NCBI GenBank assembly: GCA_958414155.1
Contig: CATYWI010000104.1
Location: 1-5,661 of the forward strand
From: an uncultured Anaerotruncus sp.
GTDB lineage: Bacteria; Bacillota_A; Clostridia; Oscillospirales; CAG-272
Reading direction: 5' to 3'
Length of the DNA stretch: 5,661 nucleotides
The notes beneath the pieces are model-generated. The model had not been told where the DNA came from and searched no databases. It saw only the letters and a program-made list of their open reading frames with translations. How positions within the stretch are numbered: the first letter of the stretch is position 1; each line of letters begins with the position of its first letter. A program made the translations under genes and the position numbers. This document shows positions 1-5,636 of the stretch, in pieces.

Positions 1-425
1 TTTCGCTTGCGCGTGAGCTTGACCTGCCCGTGATCATCCATGACCGCGAGGCGCACGGCGATTGCTTTGAGGCGGTCCTGCGCCACCCGGGCGTGAGGGG
101 CGTCTTTCACAGCTATTCCGGAAGTGCGGAGATGGCGCTCGAGCTTTGCCGCCGCGGGTTTTACATTTCTTTTTCCGGTACCGTGACATTCAAAAACGCA
201 CGGCATGTGCGTTCTGTCGTCGAAGAGATCCCGCGCGAGCGCCTGCTTGTGGAGACCGACTGTCCTTATCTTGCCCCTGAGCCATTCCGCGGCAGACTGA
301 ATTATTCGGCATATGCCGCATACACCGCCGCCGCGATAGACGGCGTGCTCGGACTTGAGGAAGGAAGCACCGCGGATATTACGCGAAGAAATGCCATGAC
401 GCTGTTCGGCATTGCCGGCGAATGA
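1..425 (+). CDS. tatD: TatD-family metal-dependent hydrolase/DNase, C-terminal part (5' end outside window)
   Basis: This is the C-terminal part of a TatD-family TIM-barrel metallohydrolase; characterised relatives are Mg/Zn-dependent DNases (3'-5' exonuclease activity). The reading frame is open to the left edge (first full codon at 3), and the GTG at 30 is an internal Val, not a start. Three of the family's metal-ligand positions are visible: His at 39-41 in VIIHDREAH, His at 108-110 in GVFHSYSGS, and Asp at 258-260 in VETDCPYLAPEPFRG. The N-terminal HxH motif and the bridging Glu lie outside the window. The barrel strand YISFSGTVTF and the C-terminal helix ending NAMTLFGI also match the family. 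Minor departures are Ser-Tyr where Cys-Phe is common in the HCFSG motif, and Cys after ETD where Ala is common. A hairpin at 455-480 follows, and the next gene has its own promoter, so this gene probably ends its transcript. The family call is confident; the exact physiological substrate is not known from sequence. Confidence 0.93.
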   Translation, partial: SLARELDLPVIIHDREAHGDCFEAVLRHPGVRGVFHSYSGSAEMALELCRRGFYISFSGTVTFKNARHVRSVVEEIPRERLLVETDCPYLAPEPFRGRLNYSAYAAYTAAAIDGVLGLEEGSTADITRRNAMTLFGIAGE

Positions 426-454
426 CCGCAGGGCAGGGAAAAGCCAAAAATCAT

Positions 455-482
455 AAAACTGACGCAAAAAAATCAGTTTTTT
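455..482 (+). terminator. Weak rho-independent terminator-like hairpin after tatD
   Basis: AAAACTGA (455-462) pairs perfectly with TCAGTTTT (473-480) around a 10-nt A-rich loop, and the right arm runs into a six-T stretch (477-482). The stem is 8 bp but AT-rich, so its strength is doubtful. Its position 30 nt after the tatD stop and before an independent promoter supports a terminator role. Confidence 0.5.
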
Positions 483-506
483 GAGAGCAAAGTGTCCAAA
501 AAACTC

Positions 507-535
507 TTGCAAAACCGCGCTTATTATAGTATAAT
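507..535 (+). promoter_or_regulatory. Sigma-A-type promoter for the EF-G2 gene
   Basis: The -35 element TTGCAA (507-512, five of six matches to TTGACA) and a perfect TATAAT -10 element (530-535) are separated by exactly 17 bases. The start of transcription should fall near 541-543, giving a leader of about 130 nt before the ATG at 672. This is close to consensus, as expected for a highly expressed translation factor. Confidence 0.85.
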
Positions 536-543
536 AATAAATG

Positions 544-562
544 TGGCTGTGTAACACAGTCA
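544..562 (+). promoter_or_regulatory. 19-bp dyad at the predicted transcription start of the EF-G2 gene
   Basis: TGGCTGTGTAACACAGTCA is an inverted repeat with one imperfect pair (546/560, G-T). With G-U pairs it extends to 541-565. It begins at the predicted start site, so it could be an operator overlapping +1, or in RNA a 5'-terminal hairpin with a UAA loop that protects the message. No regulator can be named from the site alone. Confidence 0.45.
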
Positions 563-586
563 TGTATATCTACATTTGTACTTTAT

Positions 587-633
587 CGCGCCGCATTTAC
601 CGGCGTGTCGAACGGTAAAAATCATATCCGTTC
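587..633 (+). promoter_or_regulatory. Candidate structured 5' leader of the EF-G2 mRNA with competing stems
   Basis: Three stems can form and they overlap. Stem 1 pairs 587-593 with 601-607 (7 bp with one G-U, 7-nt loop). Stem 2 pairs TTTACCG (596-602) with CGGTAAA (613-619), 7 perfect pairs. Stem 3 pairs GAACGG (610-615) with CCGTTC (628-633), 6 perfect pairs. Stems 1 and 3 can coexist, while stem 2 excludes both. There is no T tract and no obvious pairing to the ribosome binding site at 658-664, so any control mechanism is inference. It matches no riboswitch class I recognise. Confidence 0.4.
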
Positions 634-657
634 AGCTGATAAAAATCCATAAATACG

Positions 658-664
658 AAAGAGG
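658..664 (+). promoter_or_regulatory. Ribosome binding site fixing the EF-G2 start at 672
   Basis: AAAGAGG lies 7 nt before ATG 672. The same frame stays open upstream to an ATG at 576, but the extra 32 residues have no ribosome binding site at a fitting distance and resemble no EF-G N-terminus. The 672 start gives MAKFETGNIRNIALLGHGG, as expected for the family. Confidence 0.85.
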
Positions 665-671
665 AATCACT

Positions 672-2729
672 ATGGCGAAATTCGAAACCGGCAACATTCG
701 CAACATCGCTCTGCTTGGACATGGCGGATGTGGCAAAACCTCTCTGGCGGAGGCAATGCTCTATATCAGCGGAGGGACCGACAGACTCGGTAAAACATCA
801 GACGGAAATACCGTTTGCGACTTTGACCCCGAAGAGGTCAAGAGAAGCTTTTCGATATCTACGGCGATTGCGCCCGTCATCTGGAAGGGCTGCAAGATAA
901 ATGTTCTCGATACCCCCGGATATCTTGATTTTGTAGGCGAAGTAAAGCAGGCTCTCCGCGTTGCGGGCAGCGCTGTTATCCTTGTTGACGCCAAGTCCGG
1001 CGTTGAGGTCGGCACCGAGCTTGCATGGGATTATGCCAGCGAAATAGGCGTACCGAAGGTATTCTTCATCAATAAGTACGATGACAACGACGCTGACTTC
1101 GACCGCGTGTTCGAACAGCTCAAGGACAAATTCGGTAGCTCCGTCTGCCCGATAGTCGTTCCCGTAAAGGCGGGCAAGGAGATCCAGTTCGTTGACCTTA
1201 TCGACATGAAGGCGTTCAAGTGCGACGCCAAGGGCAATAAGGTAGACATTGCCATGACCCCCGAACTTGAAGCCGCAGCAGAGAGTCACAAGTCCGACTT
1301 CAATGATGCCATAGCCATGGTAAACGAGGACATCATGATGAAGGTCCTTGAGGAAGAGGAGATCACCCGTGATGAAGCCGCAACCGCTATCCATGACGGT
1401 ATCGTTTCCGGCACTATCGTGCCCGTATTCTGCGGATCCTCCACGACTCTTGCCGGCATAACCGAAATGCTCGATTCTGCCGTGAGCGCATTCCCGAAGT
1501 TCACCTCCAAGGGAACTGCCGAGCTTGAAGACGGCTCGACCACAAAGATCGACCCCAACGGTCCTGCGGCGATATTCGTATTCAAGACCGTTGCCGACCC
1601 GTTCGTCGGTAAGATGTCTTACTTCAAGGTAATGAACGGCACTCTCAAGAGAGATGCGGTGCTCAAGAACATAAACACCGGCGTCACCGAAAAGATGGCT
1701 CATATCTATACCCTCAAGGGCAAGACCCAGACCGAGGTCGATGAGCTGGCATGCGGCGATATCGGTATGATTGCAAAGCTCTCCAACACCAATACGAACA
1801 ACACTCTCCGCGAGAGCGGTGAAGAGAAATATGCTCCTACCATCTACCCCGTTCCCAACATGACTCAGGCAATGATACCCGAGACCGCAAAGGACGAGGG
1901 CAAGATCTCGCAGAGCATGGCAAGAATGGTCGAAGAGGATCTTACGCTCAAGTATGAGACCGATCCCGACACCAAGCAGATGCTCATTTCCGGACTCGGA
2001 GATATGCACCTTGCGATACTTGCGGCAAAGCTGAAGAACCGCTACGGCGTTTCCATCAAGCTCGCGGCTCCGAAGATCGCTTACCGTGAAAAGATCACCA
2101 AGACCGTTGATATCCACGGCAGACACAAAAAGCAGAACGGCGGTTCCGGTCAGTTCGGCGATGTTTGGATCAAGTTCTCGCCCGGTGAGGCAGAGGGTCT
2201 GACCTTTACGGTGTCCGTTGTCGGCGGCGTTGTTCCGAAAAACTTCAACCCTGCGGTCGAAAAGGGTCTGCTTGAGGCTATGGTAAAGGGCGCGGCCGGA
2301 TTCCCGATGACGCACCTTGCCGCCGATCTCCATGACGGCTCCTACCATCCTGTTGACTCCGATGAAATCTCCTTCAAGACAGCCGCTCAGCTTGCTTACA
2401 AGCAGTGCCTGCTTGAGGCTGCTCCCGTTATCCTTGAGCCTGTCGGAGATCTTGACATCACCGTTCCGGAATCCCTCGTCGGCGATATAATGGGCGACCT
2501 CAACAAGAGACGCGGTAGCATCATGGGTATGGATGCCGCCAAGAAGAAGGGCTACACCGTTGTTCATGCCATCGCTCCCAAGGCTGAGATCATGGACTAT
2601 CCGATAGCGCTTCGCGCCATGTCGCAGGGACGCGGTTCCTTCACATTCACTGTGAACGACTACGCCACCGTTCCCGCAAATATCGCGCAGAAGATCGTAG
2701 AGGATTATAAGAAGTCCCAGGACGCCTGA
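672..2729 (+). CDS. fusA2: Elongation factor G paralogue, EF-G2-type translational GTPase
   Basis: This is a 685-residue ribosome-associated GTPase with full EF-G architecture. The G domain covers about residues 1-285: P-loop GHGGCGKTS (16-24), switch I region around Ser61, DTPGYLDF (80-87), NKYD (134-137) and CGSS (254-257). Domains II and III follow. Domain IV carries NGGSGQFGDV (489-498) and the tip sequence DGSYHPVDS (555-563, with His559), and a domain V with GDIMGDLNKRRGSIMGMD precedes the C-terminal end. Canonical EF-G has AHIDAGKTT and DTPGH. The GHGG P-loop and Tyr84 instead of the catalytic His mark the EF-G2-like paralogue family (compare Thermus EF-G-2). Domain IV is complete, so action at the ribosomal A site is plausible, but whether it translocates, recycles or serves another step is unknown. 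It stands alone rather than in an rpsL-rpsG-fusA-tuf operon, has its own strong promoter and long leader, and uses almost no TTA, CTA or TCA codons, which suggests high expression. It is not a TetM-type protection protein, because those keep DTPGH. Confidence 0.93.
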   Translation: MAKFETGNIRNIALLGHGGCGKTSLAEAMLYISGGTDRLGKTSDGNTVCDFDPEEVKRSFSISTAIAPVIWKGCKINVLDTPGYLDFVGEVKQALRVAGSAVILVDAKSGVEVGTELAWDYASEIGVPKVFFINKYDDNDADFDRVFEQLKDKFGSSVCPIVVPVKAGKEIQFVDLIDMKAFKCDAKGNKVDIAMTPELEAAAESHKSDFNDAIAMVNEDIMMKVLEEEEITRDEAATAIHDGIVSGTIVPVFCGSSTTLAGITEMLDSAVSAFPKFTSKGTAELEDGSTTKIDPNGPAAIFVFKTVADPFVGKMSYFKVMNGTLKRDAVLKNINTGVTEKMAHIYTLKGKTQTEVDELACGDIGMIAKLSNTNTNNTLRESGEEKYAPTIYPVPNMTQAMIPETAKDEGKISQSMARMVEEDLTLKYETDPDTKQMLISGLGDMHLAILAAKLKNRYGVSIKLAAPKIAYREKITKTVDIHGRHKKQNGGSGQFGDVWIKFSPGEAEGLTFTVSVVGGVVPKNFNPAVEKGLLEAMVKGAAGFPMTHLAADLHDGSYHPVDSDEISFKTAAQLAYKQCLLEAAPVILEPVGDLDITVPESLVGDIMGDLNKRRGSIMGMDAAKKKGYTVVHAIAPKAEIMDYPIALRAMSQGRGSFTFTVNDYATVPANIAQKIVEDYKKSQDA

Positions 2730-2755
2730 TCGTTATACACACTTGAATTCAATCA

Positions 2756-2790
2756 GTGGGGCTGCCGCGCAAAAAGCGCGGCAGCCCCAC
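2756..2790 (+). terminator. Very stable 15-bp hairpin without T tract, between the EF-G2 gene and the membrane-protein gene
   Basis: GTGGGGCTGCCGCGC (2756-2770) pairs perfectly with 2776-2790 around an AAAAA loop. It starts 27 nt after the EF-G2 stop and ends 8 nt before the next ribosome binding site. Neither strand has a following T run, so it is not a classical intrinsic terminator. It may act as a partial terminator or as a 3'-end protector or processing site for the EF-G2 message. A 10-bp palindrome TTGAATTCAA (2743-2752) sits just upstream. The hairpin itself is certain; its role is not. Confidence 0.6.
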
Positions 2791-2798
2791 GCGCGCAG

Positions 2799-2804
2799 AA
2801 AGGA
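2799..2804 (+). promoter_or_regulatory. Ribosome binding site of the membrane-protein gene
   Basis: AAAGGA lies 3 nt before ATG 2808 and 9 nt before the in-frame ATG 2814. The spacing favours 2814 as the true start; the two choices differ by only Met-Asn. Confidence 0.55.
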
Positions 2805-2807
2805 ATA

Positions 2808-3326
2808 ATGAACATGAGCAAAGAAAGAAAAAGCCCGCTCGGCGACCGCAGCTACTGGATCGATATTCTTTCCGTGTCGTCGCTTATTTCGGTAAGCATT
2901 ATCGCGGGATGCGTAAATTATCTTATGGGAGACGGGAGCATCACATTTGCAAATGTGTTCTGGTCGTTTGCGCATCTTGCTGCATGGGCGGCCTGGGGAT
3001 GGCTCGTGCTGTCAAAGCGTGAAGCCGGGCACCCGGCAAGAATATTGTATTCGGTCTGGTTCCTGCTGCCGCTCATCTCCGCCGCCGCGCTGCTCGTTAT
3101 GTCGTTCATACCTGCGAGTGCGGAGTTCCTTTCCACCGCGCCGGGAAATATCCTCGCGACAGTTTTTATCGTCGGCTGTCTTCCTGTGTCGGGGTTCGGC
3201 TTTTTCGGCAGCATGGGCTATGCCGCAAACGATATAGTGATGATCGCGCTTTCCGCACTCATGCTTTTTGTACCGCTCATCGCCGCTGCGCGACGCGCGC
3301 GGCGACTGATGCGACGAAAAAAGTGA
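2808..3326 (+). CDS. Hypothetical five-helix integral membrane protein
   Basis: I do not recognise a family for this 172-residue protein. It has a charged N-terminus (SKERKSPLGDR) and five hydrophobic stretches of membrane-helix length at about residues 20-40, 47-68, 79-101, 115-134 and 143-161. It ends in a strongly basic tail (RRARRLMRRKK). By the positive-inside rule the Arg/Lys-rich C-terminus should be cytoplasmic. The second helix is rich in Trp and Ala (HLAAWAAWGW), and the segment near 123-140 is Gly/Phe-rich. There is no cleavable signal peptide, catalytic motif or nucleotide-binding motif. The start may be 2814 rather than 2808. A stable hairpin lies just upstream and I see no separate promoter, so expression probably depends on read-through from the EF-G2 transcript or on a promoter I cannot identify. 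Coding potential is well supported by ribosome binding site, length and helix pattern; function is unknown. Confidence 0.75.
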   Translation: MNMSKERKSPLGDRSYWIDILSVSSLISVSIIAGCVNYLMGDGSITFANVFWSFAHLAAWAAWGWLVLSKREAGHPARILYSVWFLLPLISAAALLVMSFIPASAEFLSTAPGNILATVFIVGCLPVSGFGFFGSMGYAANDIVMIALSALMLFVPLIAAARRARRLMRRKK

Positions 3327-3390
3327 TAGACCGACGCCCCGGTGAATATCATGTATATTGAATAAAAATATATGAGGGGGCGGCGGTGAT

Positions 3391-3684
3391 ATGTCCGATA
3401 AAATGACCACCTGCGAGTTGCGTGAAAAGGACGTGATAAATCTTTGCGGAGGCTCGAAACTCGGGCACGCGTGCGACTTTGAATTCGATGCGTGCGACGG
3501 CAGGATATGCGCGCTCATTGTGTCGCGGGAGACCGGATTTCTCGGTTTCGGTGGGGAGGAGAGCTTTATCGTTCCGTGGGAGCGCATAGAATGCATAGGC
3601 GAGGATGCGGTGCTTGTAAAGGTGCCTCAGAATGAGCTTTGCGCCTGCGAGCATGACCGCAGACGCGATAAAAAGCGAAAATAA
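3391..3684 (+). CDS. YlmC/YmxH-family sporulation-associated protein, cysteine-rich
   Basis: This 97-residue protein matches the small YlmC/YmxH (PRC-barrel-like) family of endospore formers. It shows CELREKDVINLCGGSKLG near the N-terminus (8-25), a central GRICALIV strand, the hallmark GFLGFGGEESFIVPWERI (49-66) and then IGEDAVLVKV. The family is linked to sporulation by its phylogenetic distribution; its biochemical role is not established. The start at 3391 is supported by GAGGGGG (3374-3380) 10 nt upstream; the in-frame ATG at 3403 is too far from it. Eight cysteines (8, 19, 28, 35, 40, 68, 84, 86) in 97 residues are unusual. They include a CACEH cluster just before a basic tail (DRRRDKKRK). 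It lies 64 nt after the membrane-protein gene. I see no convincing terminator after it, and the rpsB promoter begins 33 nt downstream. Confidence 0.85.
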   Translation: MSDKMTTCELREKDVINLCGGSKLGHACDFEFDACDGRICALIVSRETGFLGFGGEESFIVPWERIECIGEDAVLVKVPQNELCACEHDRRRDKKRK

Positions 3685-3716
3685 ATGTAAACAAATTGTA
3701 AAATCCGTCACGGCGC

Positions 3717-3745
3717 TTGAAAAAACAAAAATAGTATGATATAAT
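3717..3745 (+). promoter_or_regulatory. Sigma-A-type promoter for rpsB-tsf
   Basis: TTGAAA (3717-3722, five of six matches to TTGACA) and a perfect TATAAT (3740-3745) are separated by 17 bases, with an A-rich spacer. Transcription should begin near 3752, leaving a leader of about 137 nt before the rpsB ATG. The -35/-10 layout closely mirrors the EF-G2 promoter at 507-535. Confidence 0.87.
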
Positions 3746-3751
3746 ACGTGT

Positions 3752-3873
3752 GTTTGTGCCGGAAAATACAGGTGAACCGTCACAGATCAAAAAAACACAC
3801 ACGCGGCATAGTACGGTCGGGTGCCGCCGGCAGCGGTTGTCCGTATACGGAGCGGCGTGGTGGGGAAAACCAG
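3752..3873 (+). promoter_or_regulatory. Candidate structured leader of the rpsB-tsf mRNA
   Basis: The leader contains several mutually complementary GC-rich segments. TGCCGC (3822-3827) can pair with GCGGCA (3803-3808). Parts of it can instead pair with GCGG (3833-3836) or with GCGGC (3852-3856). A perfect 12-bp palindrome TCCGTATACGGA (3840-3851) stacks directly beside the last partner. Ribosomal-protein operons are often autoregulated through such leaders; in gamma-proteobacteria S2 represses rpsB this way. Applying that here is inference, and I do not recognise a named RNA family. The upstream frame extension from 3748 is not a credible part of S2. Confidence 0.45.
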
Positions 3874-3880
3874 AAGGAGG
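3874..3880 (+). promoter_or_regulatory. Consensus ribosome binding site fixing the rpsB start at 3889
   Basis: AAGGAGG lies 8 nt before ATG 3889. The S2 frame is open upstream to an ATG at 3748, but that would add 47 basic, non-conserved residues with no ribosome binding site. S2 proteins begin close to the AGVHFGH motif, as they do from 3889. Confidence 0.9.
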
Positions 3881-3888
3881 ACATTAAA

Positions 3889-4650
3889 ATGTCTGTTATC
3901 ACCATTAAACAGCTTCTCGAAGCAGGCGTCCATTTCGGACACCACACCAGAAGATGGAACCCCAAAATGCAGGAGTACATCTACACCGAACGCAACGGTA
4001 TCTACATCATCGACCTTCAGAAGACCGTAAAGAAGTTTGAAGAAGCGTATATGTATGTCCGTGAGCTTTCTGCCGACAACAAGAACATTCTCTTTGTCGG
4101 TACAAAGAAGCAGGCTGCCGACGCCATCAAGGAAGAGGCGGAGAGATGCGGTATGTACTATGTTAACGTCCGTTGGCCCGGCGGAATGATGACCAACTTC
4201 AAGACCATCAAGAAGTCCATCAACCGTCTCAACACCCTGACCAAGATGGCAGAGGACGGAACCTTTGATATGCTCCCCAAGAAGGAAGCTGCCGCACGTC
4301 AGAAGGAAATGGCTGACCTTGAGAGAAACTACGGCGGTATCAAGAACATGAACGACCTTCCCGCAGCTATCTTTGTAGTTGATACCAAGAAGGAAGCCAA
4401 CGCCGTCAAGGAAGCCAAGAAGCTCGGTATTCCCGTAATCGCTATCGTTGACACCAACTGCGATCCCGATGACGCCGATTATATCATTCCCGGCAACGAT
4501 GACGCTATCCGCGCCATCAAGCTCATCTCCTCCGTTCTTGCCGATGCCGTTATCGAGGGCAAGCAGGGCGCAGAGTCGGCTGAAGTAGATGCCGATGCCG
4601 AAGCTACCGCCGAGGCAGAGAAGACCGCCGCAGAGTCCGAGGCAGAATAA
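3889..4650 (+). CDS. rpsB: 30S ribosomal protein S2
   Basis: This is a 253-residue S2 protein, a component of the 30S subunit that binds late in assembly near S1 or the platform side. Family hallmarks in order are [19 protein letters not shown] (9-27), an IYIIDLQKT segment (38-46), [10 protein letters not shown] (67-76), [13 protein letters not shown] (95-107), [19 protein letters not shown] (148-166) and [20 protein letters not shown] (181-200), then [12 protein letters not shown]. Pro97 replaces the Leu usual in RWLGG. After about residue 226 there is a low-complexity acidic tail of Ala, Glu and Asp, variable in this family. It leads the conserved rpsB-tsf operon, with tsf 39 nt downstream. 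It has a strong promoter, a long foldable leader and an optimal ribosome binding site, and its codons are highly biased, fitting high expression. Confidence 0.98.
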   Translation: MSVITIKQLLEAGVHFGHHTRRWNPKMQEYIYTERNGIYIIDLQKTVKKFEEAYMYVRELSADNKNILFVGTKKQAADAIKEEAERCGMYYVNVRWPGGMMTNFKTIKKSINRLNTLTKMAEDGTFDMLPKKEAAARQKEMADLERNYGGIKNMNDLPAAIFVVDTKKEANAVKEAKKLGIPVIAIVDTNCDPDDADYIIPGNDDAIRAIKLISSVLADAVIEGKQGAESAEVDADAEATAEAEKTAAESEAE

Positions 4651-4689
4651 GCCGGACCCGCTTATCAAAGAAAAATAAGGAGATATAAA

Positions 4690-5622
4690 ATGGCTGCTAT
4701 TACCGCAAAAGATGTTGCCGCCCTCCGTGCAAAGACCGGTATCGGTATGATGGAGTGCAAAAAGGCCCTTGTTGAGGCAGAGGGCGATATGGAAAAGGCT
4801 CTCAAGGTTCTTCGTGAAAGAGGACTTGCAGTTGCCGCCAAAAAGGAAGGCAGAATTGCCGCAGACGGTATCGTTGAGATACTGAAGGACGGCGATGTTT
4901 CCGCTATGATCGAGGTCAACAGCGAGACCGACTTTGTTGCAAAGAACGCTTCCTTCCGTGAGTTTGTTGAGGCTCTTCTCAAGACCATCGTTGCCGAGAA
5001 TCCCGCGGATATCGACGCACTTCTTGCCGCAAAATATCTTGGCTCCGATATCACCGTAAGCGACAAACTGAAAGAGATGATCTTCCAGATCGGTGAAAAG
5101 ATCAACATCAGACGTTTTGTTGTTGTTCACGGTATTACCAGCACCTACGTACACGGCGGCGGTGTTGCCGGCGTTATCGTCGGTTTTGATACCACTCCCG
5201 AGGTCGCTGCAACCGAAAAGTTCGCAAAGATGGCGAAGAACGTCGCTCTTCAGATCGCTTCCGGTAACCCTCCCACATACATCAAGCGCGAGGATGTTCC
5301 CGAGAACGTTCTTGCCGAGGAAAAGGCAATTCAGATCGCCGCTATGAAGAACGATCCGAAGAACGCCAACAAGCCCGAGAATATTCTTGAAAAGATCGTT
5401 GTCGGTAAGCTCGGCAAATACTATGAGCAGGTCTGCCTCAACGAGCAGGAGTTCTTCCTTGATGACGGCGTGACCGTCGGTAAGTACATTGCCGATACCG
5501 CCAAAGAGCTTGGCGCCCCCATCACCGTAAGAGAGTTCCACCTCTACGAAAAGGGCGAGGGCATCGAAAAGAGAGAGGATAACTTCGCCGACGAGATCGC
5601 GAAGCTCACTCACAAGAACTGA
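4690..5622 (+). CDS. tsf: Elongation factor Ts
   Basis: This 310-residue protein is the nucleotide exchange factor that releases GDP from EF-Tu in the cytoplasm. It has the N-terminal UBA-like domain with LRAKTGIGMMECKKAL (12-27), then the EF-Tu-contact motif TDFVAKN (80-86). Two core subdomains follow, with KINIRRFVVV (137-146), YVHGGGVAGVIV (153-164) and the C-terminal GKLGKYYEQVCLNEQEF (239-255). The length is normal for a Firmicutes EF-Ts. Val-Ala replaces the common Arg-Ile in the HGGGRIGV stretch, a mild variation. The start is fixed by AAGGAG (4677-4682) 7 nt before ATG 4690. It is co-transcribed with rpsB, and an apparent terminator hairpin begins 14 nt after its stop, so pyrH and frr, often next in other bacteria, are probably not in the same transcript. 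Confidence 0.98.
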   Translation: MAAITAKDVAALRAKTGIGMMECKKALVEAEGDMEKALKVLRERGLAVAAKKEGRIAADGIVEILKDGDVSAMIEVNSETDFVAKNASFREFVEALLKTIVAENPADIDALLAAKYLGSDITVSDKLKEMIFQIGEKINIRRFVVVHGITSTYVHGGGVAGVIVGFDTTPEVAATEKFAKMAKNVALQIASGNPPTYIKREDVPENVLAEEKAIQIAAMKNDPKNANKPENILEKIVVGKLGKYYEQVCLNEQEFFLDDGVTVGKYIADTAKELGAPITVREFHLYEKGEGIEKREDNFADEIAKLTHKN

Positions 5623-5636
5623 TTTAAATAAAATTC

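Noticed and set aside
576..671. N-terminal extension of the EF-G2 frame from ATG 576
   Set aside because: It has no ribosome binding site and no similarity to EF-G N-termini, and it overlaps the structured leader; AAAGAGG before 672 fits well.
798..2567. 589-aa open frame on the - strand opposite the EF-G2 gene
   Set aside because: It is in codon register with the EF-G2 gene, which avoids TTA, CTA and TCA codons; its translation shows no recognisable domain.
672..2729. Tetracycline ribosomal protection protein (TetM/TetO type)
   Set aside because: Those proteins keep a canonical DTPGH and an AHVDAGKTT P-loop; this protein has the EF-G2-type GHGG P-loop and DTPGY.
2743..2752. TTGAATTCAA palindrome as a -35 element or operator
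   Set aside because: As a -35 it would place the -10 inside the GC-rich hairpin; a 10-bp palindrome alone is too short to call an operator.
2756..3022. Small open frames on both strands overlapping the membrane-protein gene
   Set aside because: They overlap a frame with a ribosome binding site and clear membrane-helix periodicity, and their translations are Arg/Pro-rich and without motifs.
3343..3375. Sporulation sigma-G-like promoter (TGAATA at 3343) before the YlmC-like gene
   Set aside because: No matching -10 element lies at 17-18 bases, and the implied start would fall in the ribosome binding site.
3748..3888. N-terminal extension of S2 from ATG 3748
   Set aside because: It starts at or before the predicted transcription start; the consensus ribosome site points to 3889 and the added residues are not S2-like.
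3787..5613. 608-aa open frame on the - strand opposite rpsB and tsf
   Set aside because: It is a mirror of two highly biased, well-identified genes that share the same frame; the product is compositionally biased and unlike any family.
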